The position numbers were made by a program, and so were the translations under genes. This document shows, in pieces, positions 25,179-33,358 of a stretch of 33,530 nucleotides of DNA (the first letter of the stretch is position 1; every line of letters starts with the position of its first letter). This stretch comes from an uncultured Hungatella sp. (GTDB taxonomy: Bacteria; Bacillota; Clostridia; Lachnospirales; Lachnospiraceae), in contig CAMTAF010000034.1 in the NCBI GenBank assembly GCA_947066955.1, forward strand, positions 1-33,530, written 5' to 3'. The notes under the pieces are model-generated. The model did not search any database. It was not told where the DNA came from and saw nothing but the letters and a program-made list of their open reading frames with translations.

Positions 25179-26090
25179 ATGCTTGTAAAAGAAAAGCTTC
25201 AGGATCGGGAACATTTTTCAGACATCGACAGCCGGATCGCGGATTATATGCTGGAGCGGCAGGAGAGCCTCAAGGAGGACAGTGTGCGCCAGATCGCCAA
25301 AAAGCTCTACGTAGCCCCCTCTACGGTGATCCGGTTCTGTCAGAAGCTGGGGTATGAGGGCTTCAATGAGCTGAGGGAAGAGTACTTGAGAGAGCTTTTG
25401 TACCTGTCCTCCCACTTTCAGTCCGTGGATCCCAATTTCCCCTTTGACAGACAGGACAAGGACATGACGGTGGCCAACAAGATCGGAGCTCTGTATGAGG
25501 AGATCCTTCGTGACTGTCAGTCCCTCCTGGATGGGGAGGTGCTGGGGAGGGTCATCGGGATGCTTGAGACTTCCCCCAATATATACATCTGCGCGTCCAG
25601 CGCCCAGCTGGGGGTGGCGGAGGTGTTCCGGGACAAGATGATGAAGATCGGCAGGCTGATCCATATCTGCACTCAGCCGGACGAGGGGTTTTATCATGCC
25701 TCCTACTGCGGCGGGGACAGCCTGTTTTTTTTGATCTCATACACCGGAGAGACGAAAAAGGTGCTGAAAGTGGCCAGGAAAGTGAAAGAGCGGCGCCTTA
25801 AGTCTGTGGCGGTAACGTCTTATGGCAGCAACACACTGTCCTCCATGTGCGTCTGCAGCCTGTATGTGTCTACCAGGGAGAAGCTCATCAGCAATCTGGG
25901 ATCTTTTGGGATCAATGTGTCGGTGATGTACCTTCTGGACGTGGTCTACGCAGGGTATTTTAACCGGCATTATGACAGACACCTGACGGATAAGATCCGA
26001 TATTCCGGGGAGTCTGAGCATACGGGAGAGCGGGAGGGGAGATACTCGGACAATCCCATCCTGAAAGACAGCCCCGTTTTGAGGAGGTAG
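25179..26090 (+). CDS. RpiR-family transcriptional regulator (HTH + SIS)
   Basis: A 303-residue protein. The N-terminal HTH_6 domain is seen at SVRQIAKKLYVAPSTVIRFCQKLGYEGFNEL (about 35-65). A sugar-isomerase (SIS) domain at about 115-250 holds the NIYICASSAQLGVAEVFRDKM and FFLISYTGETKKVLKVARKVKE segments that bind phosphosugars. Start ATG 25179 with GGGAGGA upstream. It is followed by a GH4 phospho-glycosidase, so it probably senses the phosphosugar and controls that gene. No terminator was seen between purL and this gene. Confidence 0.9.
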   Translation: MLVKEKLQDREHFSDIDSRIADYMLERQESLKEDSVRQIAKKLYVAPSTVIRFCQKLGYEGFNELREEYLRELLYLSSHFQSVDPNFPFDRQDKDMTVANKIGALYEEILRDCQSLLDGEVLGRVIGMLETSPNIYICASSAQLGVAEVFRDKMMKIGRLIHICTQPDEGFYHASYCGGDSLFFLISYTGETKKVLKVARKVKERRLKSVAVTSYGSNTLSSMCVCSLYVSTREKLISNLGSFGINVSVMYLLDVVYAGYFNRHYDRHLTDKIRYSGESEHTGEREGRYSDNPILKDSPVLRR

Positions 26091-26091
26091 G

Positions 26092-26146
26092 GAACATTGT
26101 TCTCTTTTTCTGCCTCTGCAAACCATAAATCAGGAGAACACTGTAC
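26092..26146. promoter_or_regulatory. Candidate RpiR operator pair upstream of the GH4 gene
   Basis: A perfect palindrome GAACATTGTTC (26092-26102) and a similar GAACACTGTAC (26136-26146, 9 of 11 identical) are 44 bp apart, about four helix turns, just after the RpiR stop and just before the probable GH4 promoter. Confidence 0.4.
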
Positions 26147-26164
26147 CTATTGCACAGAGAACCA

Positions 26165-26193
26165 TTGACAAACAGGCAGAAATCCGTGAAAAT
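26165..26193 (+). promoter_or_regulatory. Probable promoter of the GH4 gene
   Basis: TTGACA at 26165-26170 with GAAAAT at 26188-26193, spacing 17 bp. The -35 is perfect and the -10 is weak, which would suit an activated or derepressed promoter. Confidence 0.45.
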
Positions 26194-26204
26194 AGAGACA
26201 TCAA

Positions 26205-26246
26205 AAGACGACCTGGCAGGTTCCGCTTTGCGGGGCATGCGGTTGC
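26205..26246 (+). repeat. Dispersed repeat element, copy D (shortened; only hairpin 2)
   Basis: Only the 3' half of the element is present: GACGACCTGGCAGG followed by hairpin 2 at 26215-26241 (GGCA, four bases, CCGC, loop TTT, GCGG, four bases, TGCG). It ends about 6 nt before the AGGAGG ribosome site of the GH4 gene, so it lies in the 5' leader. Confidence 0.75.
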
Positions 26247-26263
26247 AAAAAAGGAGGACAATC

Positions 26264-27667
26264 ATGGAAAAGAAACCTGTAAAGATCGTAACTATCGGCG
26301 GCGGCAGCAGCTACACACCAGAATTGATGGAAGGCTTTATCAAACGTTATGAGGAGCTTCCCATCAAGGAGATCTGGCTGGTGGATATTGAGGATGGAAA
26401 AGAGAAGCTGGAGATCGTGGGCAAGATGGCGCAGCGCATGTGGGATGCTTCCCCTTATGACGTGAAGGTGCATCTGACTCTGGATCGCAGAGAGGCTCTT
26501 CCGGGAGCGGACTTTGTCACCACCCAGTTCCGCGTAGGCCTTTTGAACGCCAGGATCAAGGACGAGAGAATTCCCTTATCCTACGGCATCTTAGGCCAGG
26601 AGACCAACGGCGCCGGCGGTATGTTCAAGGCCTTCCGGACCATCCCGGTGATTTTAAGCATTGTTGAGGATATGAAGGAGCTGTGCCCCGATGCCTGGCT
26701 TGTAAACTTTACCAACCCCAGCGGCATGGTTACCGAGGCTGTTATCCGCTACGGCAAGTGGGACAAGGTCATCGGTCTGTGCAACGTGCCTGTAGGCGCC
26801 ATGATGAAGGAGCCCAAGATGATCGGCAAGACTTTAGACGAGCTGATCTACAAGTTCGCGGGACTGAATCATTTCCACTGGCACAAGGTATTTGACTTGA
26901 ACGGCAAGGATGTAACCCCTGAGATCATCGACAAGCTCTATGACCCCAACACGGATTCCGGCGTTCCGGCCAACATCTTTGACGTGAAGTTCTTTAAAGA
27001 GCAGCTTGACCAGATGGGCATGATCCCCTGCGGATATCACAGATACTACTACCGCCAGGAGGAGATGCTCAACCACATGATCGAGGAGTACAATGATCCC
27101 GAGAAAGGCACCCGTGCCCAGCAGGTGAAGAAGACCGAGGCGGAGCTGTTTGAACTGTACAAGGATCCCAACTTAGATCACAAGCCTGAGCAGCTGGCCA
27201 AGAGGGGCGGAGCTCACTACTCCGACGCTGCCTGCGAGACCATTGCTTCCATCTACGGCAACAAGAACACCCACATCGTGGTTTCCACCAGAAACAACGG
27301 CGCGGTACCGGATCTTCCTCCTGAGTGCGTGGTGGAGGTGTCTTCCCACATCGGAGCCTGCGGCGCTCTGCCCATCGCTTTCGGACCTCTTCATCCCGCG
27401 GAGAGAGGCTGGCTGCAGGTGATGAAGAACATGGAGCTGTGCGTGTGCGAGGCTGCCGTTACCGGCAACTACGGGATGGCTCTTCAGGCCTTTATCCTGA
27501 ATCCTCAGGTTCCCTCAGGCACAACCGCCAAGAGGGTTCTGGATGAGCTGCTCATCGCCCACAAGAAATACCTTCCCCAGTTTGCCCAGAAGATCGCCGA
27601 GCTGGAGAAAGAGGGCGTTACCATCAAGGACGATATCGCGAGAGAACTGACCGAGCAGGGATTATAA
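26264..27667 (+). CDS. Glycoside hydrolase family 4, probable 6-phospho-beta-glucosidase
   Basis: This 467-residue NAD+/Mn2+-dependent enzyme would split 6-phospho-beta-glucosides in the cytoplasm. It has KIVTIGGGSSYTPELMEGF at the dinucleotide fold (7-25), NPSGMVTEA, C173-N174 in GLCNVP, and H203 in AGLNHFHW. The CNVP form, rather than CDMP or CHS, points to phospho-beta-glucosidase specificity. I chose ATG 26264, which has AAGGAGG 8 nt upstream; the frame is open from 26150, but that part is repeat and promoter. No PTS transporter genes are next to it. Confidence 0.92.
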   Translation: MEKKPVKIVTIGGGSSYTPELMEGFIKRYEELPIKEIWLVDIEDGKEKLEIVGKMAQRMWDASPYDVKVHLTLDRREALPGADFVTTQFRVGLLNARIKDERIPLSYGILGQETNGAGGMFKAFRTIPVILSIVEDMKELCPDAWLVNFTNPSGMVTEAVIRYGKWDKVIGLCNVPVGAMMKEPKMIGKTLDELIYKFAGLNHFHWHKVFDLNGKDVTPEIIDKLYDPNTDSGVPANIFDVKFFKEQLDQMGMIPCGYHRYYYRQEEMLNHMIEEYNDPEKGTRAQQVKKTEAELFELYKDPNLDHKPEQLAKRGGAHYSDAACETIASIYGNKNTHIVVSTRNNGAVPDLPPECVVEVSSHIGACGALPIAFGPLHPAERGWLQVMKNMELCVCEAAVTGNYGMALQAFILNPQVPSGTTAKRVLDELLIAHKKYLPQFAQKIAELEKEGVTIKDDIARELTEQGL

Positions 27668-27698
27668 TAAGAAGACAGTTTTTCCAAGGCTGACAAGA

Positions 27699-27737
27699 GC
27701 CGCCATACCAGGGGGATTTGGTATGGCGGCCTTTTGT
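27699..27737 (+). terminator. Rho-independent terminator after the GH4 gene
   Basis: An 11-bp perfect stem GCCGCCATACC (27699-27709)/GGTATGGCGGC (27720-27730) with a 10-nt loop and a T-rich tail CTTTTGTTT. Confidence 0.93.
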
Positions 27738-27770
27738 TTGTTGTTCTGTTTTCGTGGGAAAATCGAAAAT

Positions 27771-27789
27771 AGTGTGACTTCATAACACT
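27771..27789. promoter_or_regulatory. Candidate LysR-type operator upstream of the flavin reductase gene
   Basis: Inverted repeat AGTGT (27771-27775), 9-nt spacer, ACACT (27785-27789), centred about 54 bp before the predicted transcription start, a place typical for LysR activation. The spacing differs from the strict T-N11-A rule. Confidence 0.4.
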
Positions 27790-27798
27790 TTTTCGGAC

Positions 27799-27827
27799 AG
27801 GACAAATCCCGTGCGAAATGATATAAT
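27799..27827 (+). promoter_or_regulatory. Promoter of the secreted flavin reductase
   Basis: Perfect -10 TATAAT (27822-27827) with AGGACA (27799-27804) 17 bp upstream. The weak -35 suits an activator-dependent promoter. Confidence 0.6.
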
Positions 27828-27858
27828 TATTTTTACAAAAAGAGAGAGGAGCTATGAA

Positions 27859-29922
27859 ATGAAAAAAGAGATATCATTTATGTTGGCGGCTGCTATGTGT
27901 ATGAATTTGGCTGCCTGCGCGGGCAGTTCGGATACTCCGGCTACAGAGGCAGCGGCTACGACAGCAGCTACGGAGGCAGTCAAGGAAGCCTCTTCTGAAG
28001 CCCCCAAAGAGACTGCGGCGACAGAGGCAGGAAAGACTCCTATGAAGGCGGGAACCTATATTGCCAGCGCTCCCGGCATGAACGGTGACGTGACAGTGGA
28101 GGTAACGGTGACAGAGTCCGCCATAGAGGCGGTAAAGGTTACAGAGGAGCAGGAGACTGTGGGAATTGGCTCTCCTCTGTGTGACAAGAACGGCAAGGTG
28201 CTGCTGGTCGGAGGAGAAGCTCCGGTAACCCTGGTGCCGTCGGAGATTGTTGAAAACCAGAGTGTCAAAGTGGATACCGTCTCAGGCGCTACCATCACCA
28301 GCTACGCGGTGATCAACGCGGTAAAGGACTGTCTGACTCAGGCAGGAGCCGATTTAAACCAGTGGCAGGAGGAGCAGGCCCCCGGGAAACTGGCGGAGGA
28401 CGCCACTGCCGACGTGATCGTCATCGGCGGCGGCGGAGCCGGACTTGCAGCGGCCATTTCCGCGGAGCAGAGTGGGGCATCCTCGGTGATTGTTCTTGAG
28501 AAAAGCGGAATGGTAGGAGGAGACACTCTGGTCAGCGGCGGTGTTTATAATAATCCTCACGAGGAACTGCAGAGCCAGGTGGAGATGACGGATTCCCTGA
28601 AAGCTGTCGTTGAGGCGGCTCTCGCGGAGGAACCGGTAAATGACGATCACAGGGAACTGCAGGCAGAGGTAAAGAAACAGTGGGACGAGTATCTTGCCTC
28701 CGGCAAGACCAGCCTTTTTGACAGCCCACAGTGGTTCGCCCTTCAGACCTGGATCAATGGCGACAAAGTAGGCAATATGGATCTGGTTAAGACGATGACG
28801 TACAACGCCATGGATGGATTTGAATGGATACAGAGCATAGGTATGGAATATACAGGTGTCATGGGTCAGGCGGCAGGAGCGCTCTGGCAGCGGACTCATT
28901 CTTCTGTTATGAATATGGGAACCGGCATGATCTCCACTTATGTACAGAACGTGGAAGCCTCCGACAAGATTACGATCATGACCAATGTCAGCGGTAAGGA
29001 ATTGATTCAGGATAGCACGGGAAAAGTCACAGGCGTGGTGGCGGAGGACAAATTTGGCAATCGCTGCACATTAAGTGCCAACATGGGAGTGGTTCTGGCA
29101 ACCGGTGGTTTTGCGGCCAACAGCAAGATGGTGCAGGAGTACAATACTTCCGGAAAATGGGATGATTTGTCCAAGGTTATGACAACCAACCGTTACAGCA
29201 GTTCCCAGGGAGACGGAATTTCCATGGCAGTGGCGGCAGGCGCCTCTCTTACGGATATGGACCAGATTCAACTTCTGTATCTGGGCAACGTAAAAGATGG
29301 TTCCATGACAAAATATCCTCCTCGTTGTCTCACTGGTACCAACCAGGTAATCTTTATTAACAAAGAAGGCAAACGCTTTGTTCAGGAAGACGGACGCCGG
29401 GATCAAATCTGTTTAGCTGTCTTGCAGCAGCCGGACAGTATGTACTATATTCTGGAGTCAGGGGACGGAGATTATGTGGACCTGGATCAGGCAGTATCCG
29501 GTGACGGTTTTGACTTCAAATATCTGGAAGAAAACGGTTTTATCGTAACCGGAGAGACTCTGGAGGAGCTGGCGGAGAAACTGGATATGGACTATGAGAC
29601 ATTGCAGGCCACGGTCGATACATTCAACAAAGATGTAGAGGCAGGCAAAGATGAAGAGTTTGGAAGGGCGCTGTTTTACTGCGGACTGGAAAAGGGACCA
29701 TGGGTGGCGACAGCCCGTACCGCCTGTATTCATCACACCATGGGCGGTGTAACCATTGATACAGAAGGACATGTTCTGGCAGAGGATGGGACCGTGATTC
29801 CGGGTCTGGTAGCTGCCGGTGAAGTGACAGGTGGAATCCACGGAGGGAACCGCCTGGGAGGCAACGCCATCGTAGATACAGTGGTATTTGGTAAAATAGC
29901 CGGCGAGACTGTCACCAAATAA
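27859..29922 (+). CDS. Secreted FMN/FAD-dependent reductase lipoprotein (fumarate-reductase-like flavoprotein)
   Basis: A 687-residue protein. The signal peptide ends in lipobox LAAC (C20), followed by an Ala/Thr/Glu linker, so it should be a cell-surface lipoprotein. Residues about 60-160 form an FMN-binding domain with SGATITS (142-148), whose T145 is the expected site of covalent FMN attachment by ApbE. The FAD fold begins at VIVIGGGGAGLAAAISAE (187-204). Near the C-terminus, HHTMGGV (625-631) and HGGNRLGGNA (R665) match active-site motifs of fumarate, urocanate and related reductases. It probably uses an external organic electron acceptor in anaerobic respiration or flavin-based extracellular electron transfer; the acceptor is not predictable. 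ATG 27859 follows AGGAG. Neither ApbE nor a membrane electron donor is in the window. Confidence 0.9.
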   Translation: MKKEISFMLAAAMCMNLAACAGSSDTPATEAAATTAATEAVKEASSEAPKETAATEAGKTPMKAGTYIASAPGMNGDVTVEVTVTESAIEAVKVTEEQETVGIGSPLCDKNGKVLLVGGEAPVTLVPSEIVENQSVKVDTVSGATITSYAVINAVKDCLTQAGADLNQWQEEQAPGKLAEDATADVIVIGGGGAGLAAAISAEQSGASSVIVLEKSGMVGGDTLVSGGVYNNPHEELQSQVEMTDSLKAVVEAALAEEPVNDDHRELQAEVKKQWDEYLASGKTSLFDSPQWFALQTWINGDKVGNMDLVKTMTYNAMDGFEWIQSIGMEYTGVMGQAAGALWQRTHSSVMNMGTGMISTYVQNVEASDKITIMTNVSGKELIQDSTGKVTGVVAEDKFGNRCTLSANMGVVLATGGFAANSKMVQEYNTSGKWDDLSKVMTTNRYSSSQGDGISMAVAAGASLTDMDQIQLLYLGNVKDGSMTKYPPRCLTGTNQVIFINKEGKRFVQEDGRRDQICLAVLQQPDSMYYILESGDGDYVDLDQAVSGDGFDFKYLEENGFIVTGETLEELAEKLDMDYETLQATVDTFNKDVEAGKDEEFGRALFYCGLEKGPWVATARTACIHHTMGGVTIDTEGHVLAEDGTVIPGLVAAGEVTGGIHGGNRLGGNAIVDTVVFGKIAGETVTK

Positions 29923-29985
29923 AGATTTTGACAGACAGTGCATGGCAATGAGGATAAGCTGAAGAGAAAAACCACGGAGGAACAC

Positions 29986-30909
29986 ATGAACACAAAACAA
30001 CTTACCACATTTGTCACACTGACGGAAACTGGCAATTATCTGAAGGCTTCGGACCGCCTCAGCTATGCGCCGTCCACCCTGGCGAAGCATATCCATAGCC
30101 TGGAAAATGAATTGGGAGTCAAATTGGTAGAGTATGGAGGGAATAAGATATGTCTGACAGCAGACGGCCAGAAATTTCATGGGTATGCTATGAAGATGCT
30201 GGAAACTTATTGGGCGGCCACAGAGGAATTCAGCACCTCGGGAAGCCAGCAGGGGTCTATACGGGTGGCAGGGGGAGAACCTATAGCCGGGTTTAGCCTG
30301 TCCAAACTTTTCATGGATTTTTCTGCGCGGTACCCTAATGTGTATACCAGTGTGCAGATCATTAACTGTGCCCGGATCCCGGCGTGGATTCGGGAGCGTG
30401 AGGTGGATATGGGGTACACCTATGAGATGGAGCTGCTGAACAATGATATTTTTGAGAGTATCCCCTTGTTTAATGAGCCCATCTGTTTTATGACGACGAA
30501 AGAAAATCCCTTGGCTTCCTATGAAAAAGTGTACTATCAGGATTTAAAAGGCCAGAAATTCGCGTTTACTTATGACGACTGCTGTTTCACCATGGTATTC
30601 CGCAACCGGATGCGCAGAGAAGGTGCTCTCCCATCTTCTGAGCTGTTTCTGGGCAGTGAGTCGGCGATTATGAACAGCGTCCACCAGGACAACCGGATCG
30701 CGCTGGTTCCCTTGACATCTGTGCCGCTGCTGCAAAATGACAGACTGGTCTGTCTCAAGTGGGCTGATGAGCCGCTGCGGTCGTGGGTTCAGATTTTGTA
30801 TGACCGCAACCGTCGATTAAGCTCTGTTGAGAAAGAACTGATTTGTCAAACCAGGCATTATGTAGAGAAACTGATCAGCCAGAACAAAGATCAGCTTCTG
30901 GTGGTATAA
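29986..30909 (+). CDS. LysR-family transcriptional regulator
   Basis: A 307-residue protein. The winged HTH is at residues 1-60 (MNTKQLTTFVTLTETGNYLKASDRLSYAPSTLAKHIHSLENELG), and a substrate-binding domain follows from about 90. Start ATG 29986 has GGAGGAACAC upstream; the frame is open from 29938, but the extension is not family-like. It lies 63 nt after the reductase gene and probably controls it in response to the electron acceptor or a related molecule. Confidence 0.9.
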   Translation: MNTKQLTTFVTLTETGNYLKASDRLSYAPSTLAKHIHSLENELGVKLVEYGGNKICLTADGQKFHGYAMKMLETYWAATEEFSTSGSQQGSIRVAGGEPIAGFSLSKLFMDFSARYPNVYTSVQIINCARIPAWIREREVDMGYTYEMELLNNDIFESIPLFNEPICFMTTKENPLASYEKVYYQDLKGQKFAFTYDDCCFTMVFRNRMRREGALPSSELFLGSESAIMNSVHQDNRIALVPLTSVPLLQNDRLVCLKWADEPLRSWVQILYDRNRRLSSVEKELICQTRHYVEKLISQNKDQLLVV

Positions 30910-30937
30910 GATCCTGTGGACAGAATTTGGACAGCTG

Positions 30938-30978
30938 CACCGGGTTCTCGGATTTGAGAGGACCCGGTGTAAGTTTTT
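30938..30978. terminator. Terminator between lysR-type gene and pepC (convergent)
   Basis: Stem CACCGGGT (30938-30945)/ACCCGGTG (30962-30969), extended by TCTC/GAGA. The T-run AAGTTTTTC follows on the + strand, so it serves the LysR gene best; the - strand side is not T-rich. Confidence 0.8.
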
Positions 30979-30995
30979 CAATCGGCTTTTATCGG

Positions 30996-32330
30996 TCAGG
31001 CCAGAGACCCCATAGGATCCCAGGGCTTCAGCACGATGGCCTCCGTGTCCAGGATATCCAGCTGCGCTCTGGTCAGATATTTCTTGTTCACCACCACCTG
31101 GTACATATACTCGTCAAACCACTGGTCGCTCATGACAAAATACCCTTTCTTTCCCGGCTCCTCGCCCCAGCTGTTCTCCACTCTCCACCGGTCAGGCTCT
31201 CCGTTGTCGGTGAGGTTTACGCCCTGGAACACCATGGCGTGGGTCATGAGGCTCTGGCCGTAGTCCAGGCGCTGGCCCTTGTCCATGGGAAACTGTACCT
31301 GGAAGAAATCGGAGAAGTCATAGACCTCAGGGTCCATGATGCCGGAGTCCCGGTTTACGAAAGGACCCATGTCACAGCCAAACCACACCGGCTCCCCATC
31401 CTTTAACTGGGCAATGGCGGCTTTTTTCAGCTCCTCGATGGGAAGATTGAGATAACACACCGGATTGCCCTCCTTCACATTGCCCAGCATGCTGACCGTG
31501 TATTTGTGATAGAAGGGCTTGTCGGCAGTGGGGGCATTGATCAGGCTTATGTAGTCCTTTAAATCCATGTTCACGTATTTTTTGAAAAATTCCATGGGAG
31601 TTAAGCCTCTCTCACAGATGAAGCCCCCGTCCTTGTCCCGTGCCTCCATATCCACGGTTTTTGGCGGTTCCCCCAGACAGATGCAGAGCATGCGGTACAC
31701 GTCTTTGAGCATGTCCTCTTTCTTTGCCTCCAAAGCCCCGCGGTCACAGCCGTCCTTTGCGGCCTGGCGCAGGGCGCAGGCGTCATTTCTCAAAAGCTGG
31801 GTCATGACCCGGTTCATCTCCCTGGTGCTGCCGGACACCGCGGTCTCAGGCATGCTGTATTTGGGGACCACGCCGTACTTGGATACTAAGTTGGCCATCA
31901 TGTCCCACTGGCCGCCGTCGCCCAAGGGATCTGACAGCAGATGGCAGATGACGCGGCTGTCCGTGGGCTCCTCTAAGGTGTCCAGGATATTCTCCAAAAA
32001 CCAGTTGGATTTCTCCAGCTTGTCCCAGAATAAAAGATAGCTCTGGGACAGCTCGAAATTCTCCAGGTTATACTTTTTGATGATCCGGAAACGCATGACG
32101 TTGGTGGCGGCGAAGAGCCAGCACCGGCCGCTCTGTTTCTGGTGGGTGATGGCGCCCTGCTTTAAGGTCAGGGAGAATTCGTAGTTGTCTCTCCGGGAAA
32201 TCATGGGATTCTGGCAGGTTTTGAGAAGCCCGCCGGATGTGACCGCATCCCGGGCAACCCGGCTGGCCCGGTCTCCGTTAAAGTCGCTGCTGTACCGGGC
32301 AAGGGCGTCCGGGGTGATATGTTTGCTCAT
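30996..32330 (-). CDS. pepC: Aminopeptidase C (bleomycin hydrolase-like, peptidase C1B)
   Basis: A 444-residue cytoplasmic cysteine aminopeptidase of normal family length. Catalytic C70 lies in QKQSGRCWLFAATN with Q64 forming the oxyanion hole; H364 lies in LMTHAMVFQG and N386 in VENSWG. The C-terminal tail that acts as an exopeptidase stop in this family is present (LKPWDPMGSLA). The chosen start (32330) has AAGGAGG just upstream on the - strand; the longer frame to 32390 lacks one. It takes part in breaking down peptides to amino acids. Confidence 0.95.
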   Translation of the reverse strand: MSKHITPDALARYSSDFNGDRASRVARDAVTSGGLLKTCQNPMISRRDNYEFSLTLKQGAITHQKQSGRCWLFAATNVMRFRIIKKYNLENFELSQSYLLFWDKLEKSNWFLENILDTLEEPTDSRVICHLLSDPLGDGGQWDMMANLVSKYGVVPKYSMPETAVSGSTREMNRVMTQLLRNDACALRQAAKDGCDRGALEAKKEDMLKDVYRMLCICLGEPPKTVDMEARDKDGGFICERGLTPMEFFKKYVNMDLKDYISLINAPTADKPFYHKYTVSMLGNVKEGNPVCYLNLPIEELKKAAIAQLKDGEPVWFGCDMGPFVNRDSGIMDPEVYDFSDFFQVQFPMDKGQRLDYGQSLMTHAMVFQGVNLTDNGEPDRWRVENSWGEEPGKKGYFVMSDQWFDEYMYQVVVNKKYLTRAQLDILDTEAIVLKPWDPMGSLA

Positions 32331-32392
32331 GGTCAGAGCCTCCTTTTTCGTGTGTTGTATTTTGCGGAAGTTTGGCCTCCCAGCCATCATTT

Positions 32393-32421
32393 ACTATAAC
32401 TCAGAAAGACCGATTTGTCAG
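32393..32421 (-). promoter_or_regulatory. Promoter of pepC
   Basis: On the - strand, CTGACA (complement of 32416-32421) and TATAGT (complement of 32393-32398) are separated by 17 bp, about 63 nt before the pepC start. Confidence 0.6.
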
Positions 32422-32447
32422 CTGGATTTTTTCACTGGATTTTGTCC

Positions 32448-32476
32448 TTGCCGTAGTTTCCGGATGTGTGTAAAAT
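32448..32476 (+). promoter_or_regulatory. Probable promoter of the small lipoprotein gene
   Basis: TTGCCG (32448-32453) and TAAAAT (32471-32476) with 17-bp spacing, 37 nt before the gene start and divergent from the pepC promoter. Confidence 0.5.
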
Positions 32477-32513
32477 AGAAAGAGAAAAATCAGTCTGAAT
32501 GGGGGAAAGGAAC

Positions 32514-33191
32514 ATGAAAAAATATAGCTGGGCAGGGATGGCGGCGGTTTTGCTTTCTGTGGCTTTGACAGGAGGCTGCGCGCCGGCGGCCGGGGAGACA
32601 CCAGAAAAGGATAAGGTCAGCCTTTATGACAGGGGGCTTCGCATTATAGAGCAGATGGATACCATGGCGGAGTGCGAGGAATACTGGAACATGATGACAT
32701 CCTCAGAGGAGATGGGCGCGGTGATAAGGGAGATCGGAGCCCAGGATTACTCCAGTCCCAGGGCTGTATACCAGATCAAGCAGTCAAAAGAGAGCATGGA
32801 CCTTCTGATAAATTATTTAGGGGGAGAGTCTTCGTACAATGAGCTTCCTCAGGAGCTGAGGACAGAGCTGGAGCGCCGCCTGACCTCTTCCATCGCCAGC
32901 AGGTTCAGCGCCATGGCGGGGGTGGAGGCCCTGGGGGCCGCCAGCGTAATCTCGCTCAGCGATCATTTTATTGACAGCAGCCTGACGGAAAATCTCACTT
33001 ACTTTTATATCTATGACAGCGGGTACTGGGGAGCGGTGACGTTTCTGCCTTATGAGGAAGGCATTGTCCACGCCTCAGGGCTGATGATCAAAAGCGATGG
33101 CTTTGGAGGGGCAGACGAAGAGGAACTGTTCCGGGAATTTATGGAAAACGGAGGTCTGACAGAGGGAGATTTCTCGAGAATCTACCCGTAG
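32514..33191 (+). CDS. Small predicted lipoprotein, function unknown
   Basis: A 225-residue protein with a KK-start signal peptide, a hydrophobic core and a lipobox-like ALTGGC (C22), so it is probably anchored to the outer face of the membrane. The mature part is acidic and mixed alpha/beta, with an ALGAASVISLSDHFIDSSL segment and a C-terminal YFYIYDSGYWGAVTFLPYEEG strand pair. I do not recognise the family. ATG 32514 with GGGGGAAAGG upstream is preferred over ATG 32499. Confidence 0.75.
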   Translation: MKKYSWAGMAAVLLSVALTGGCAPAAGETPEKDKVSLYDRGLRIIEQMDTMAECEEYWNMMTSSEEMGAVIREIGAQDYSSPRAVYQIKQSKESMDLLINYLGGESSYNELPQELRTELERRLTSSIASRFSAMAGVEALGAASVISLSDHFIDSSLTENLTYFYIYDSGYWGAVTFLPYEEGIVHASGLMIKSDGFGGADEEELFREFMENGGLTEGDFSRIYP

Positions 33192-33358
33192 AGAGCTTCT
33201 GCGGAAGGGATGCCCCAGGCGGTGGCGGCATGGGGCTGGGCTGTCTGGAGGGACCATGGGCGCGGAAAAAATAAAACATGTTTTTGAGAAATAATCTGCG
33301 CCATCCTGGGCATGATAATCCTGTAAGATGTACTTTAATATTGCAGGAGGAAATGATC
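33192..33358. other. Intergenic region before the DUF1540 gene
   Basis: Contains a weak GC-rich inverted repeat, GCCCCA (33212-33217)/TGGGGC (33231-33236), without a T-run. An AT-rich stretch at 33260-33340 has GATAAT (33314-33319) but no well-spaced -35. No confident promoter or terminator. Confidence 0.4.

Noticed and set aside
26150-26263. N-terminal extension of the GH4 enzyme
   Set aside because: It covers the -35 TTGACA and repeat copy D; AAGGAGG and ATG 26264 give the normal family start.
33284-33319. Promoter TTGAGA/GATAAT before the DUF1540 gene
   Set aside because: Spacing is 24 bp, too long for a standard sigma-A promoter.
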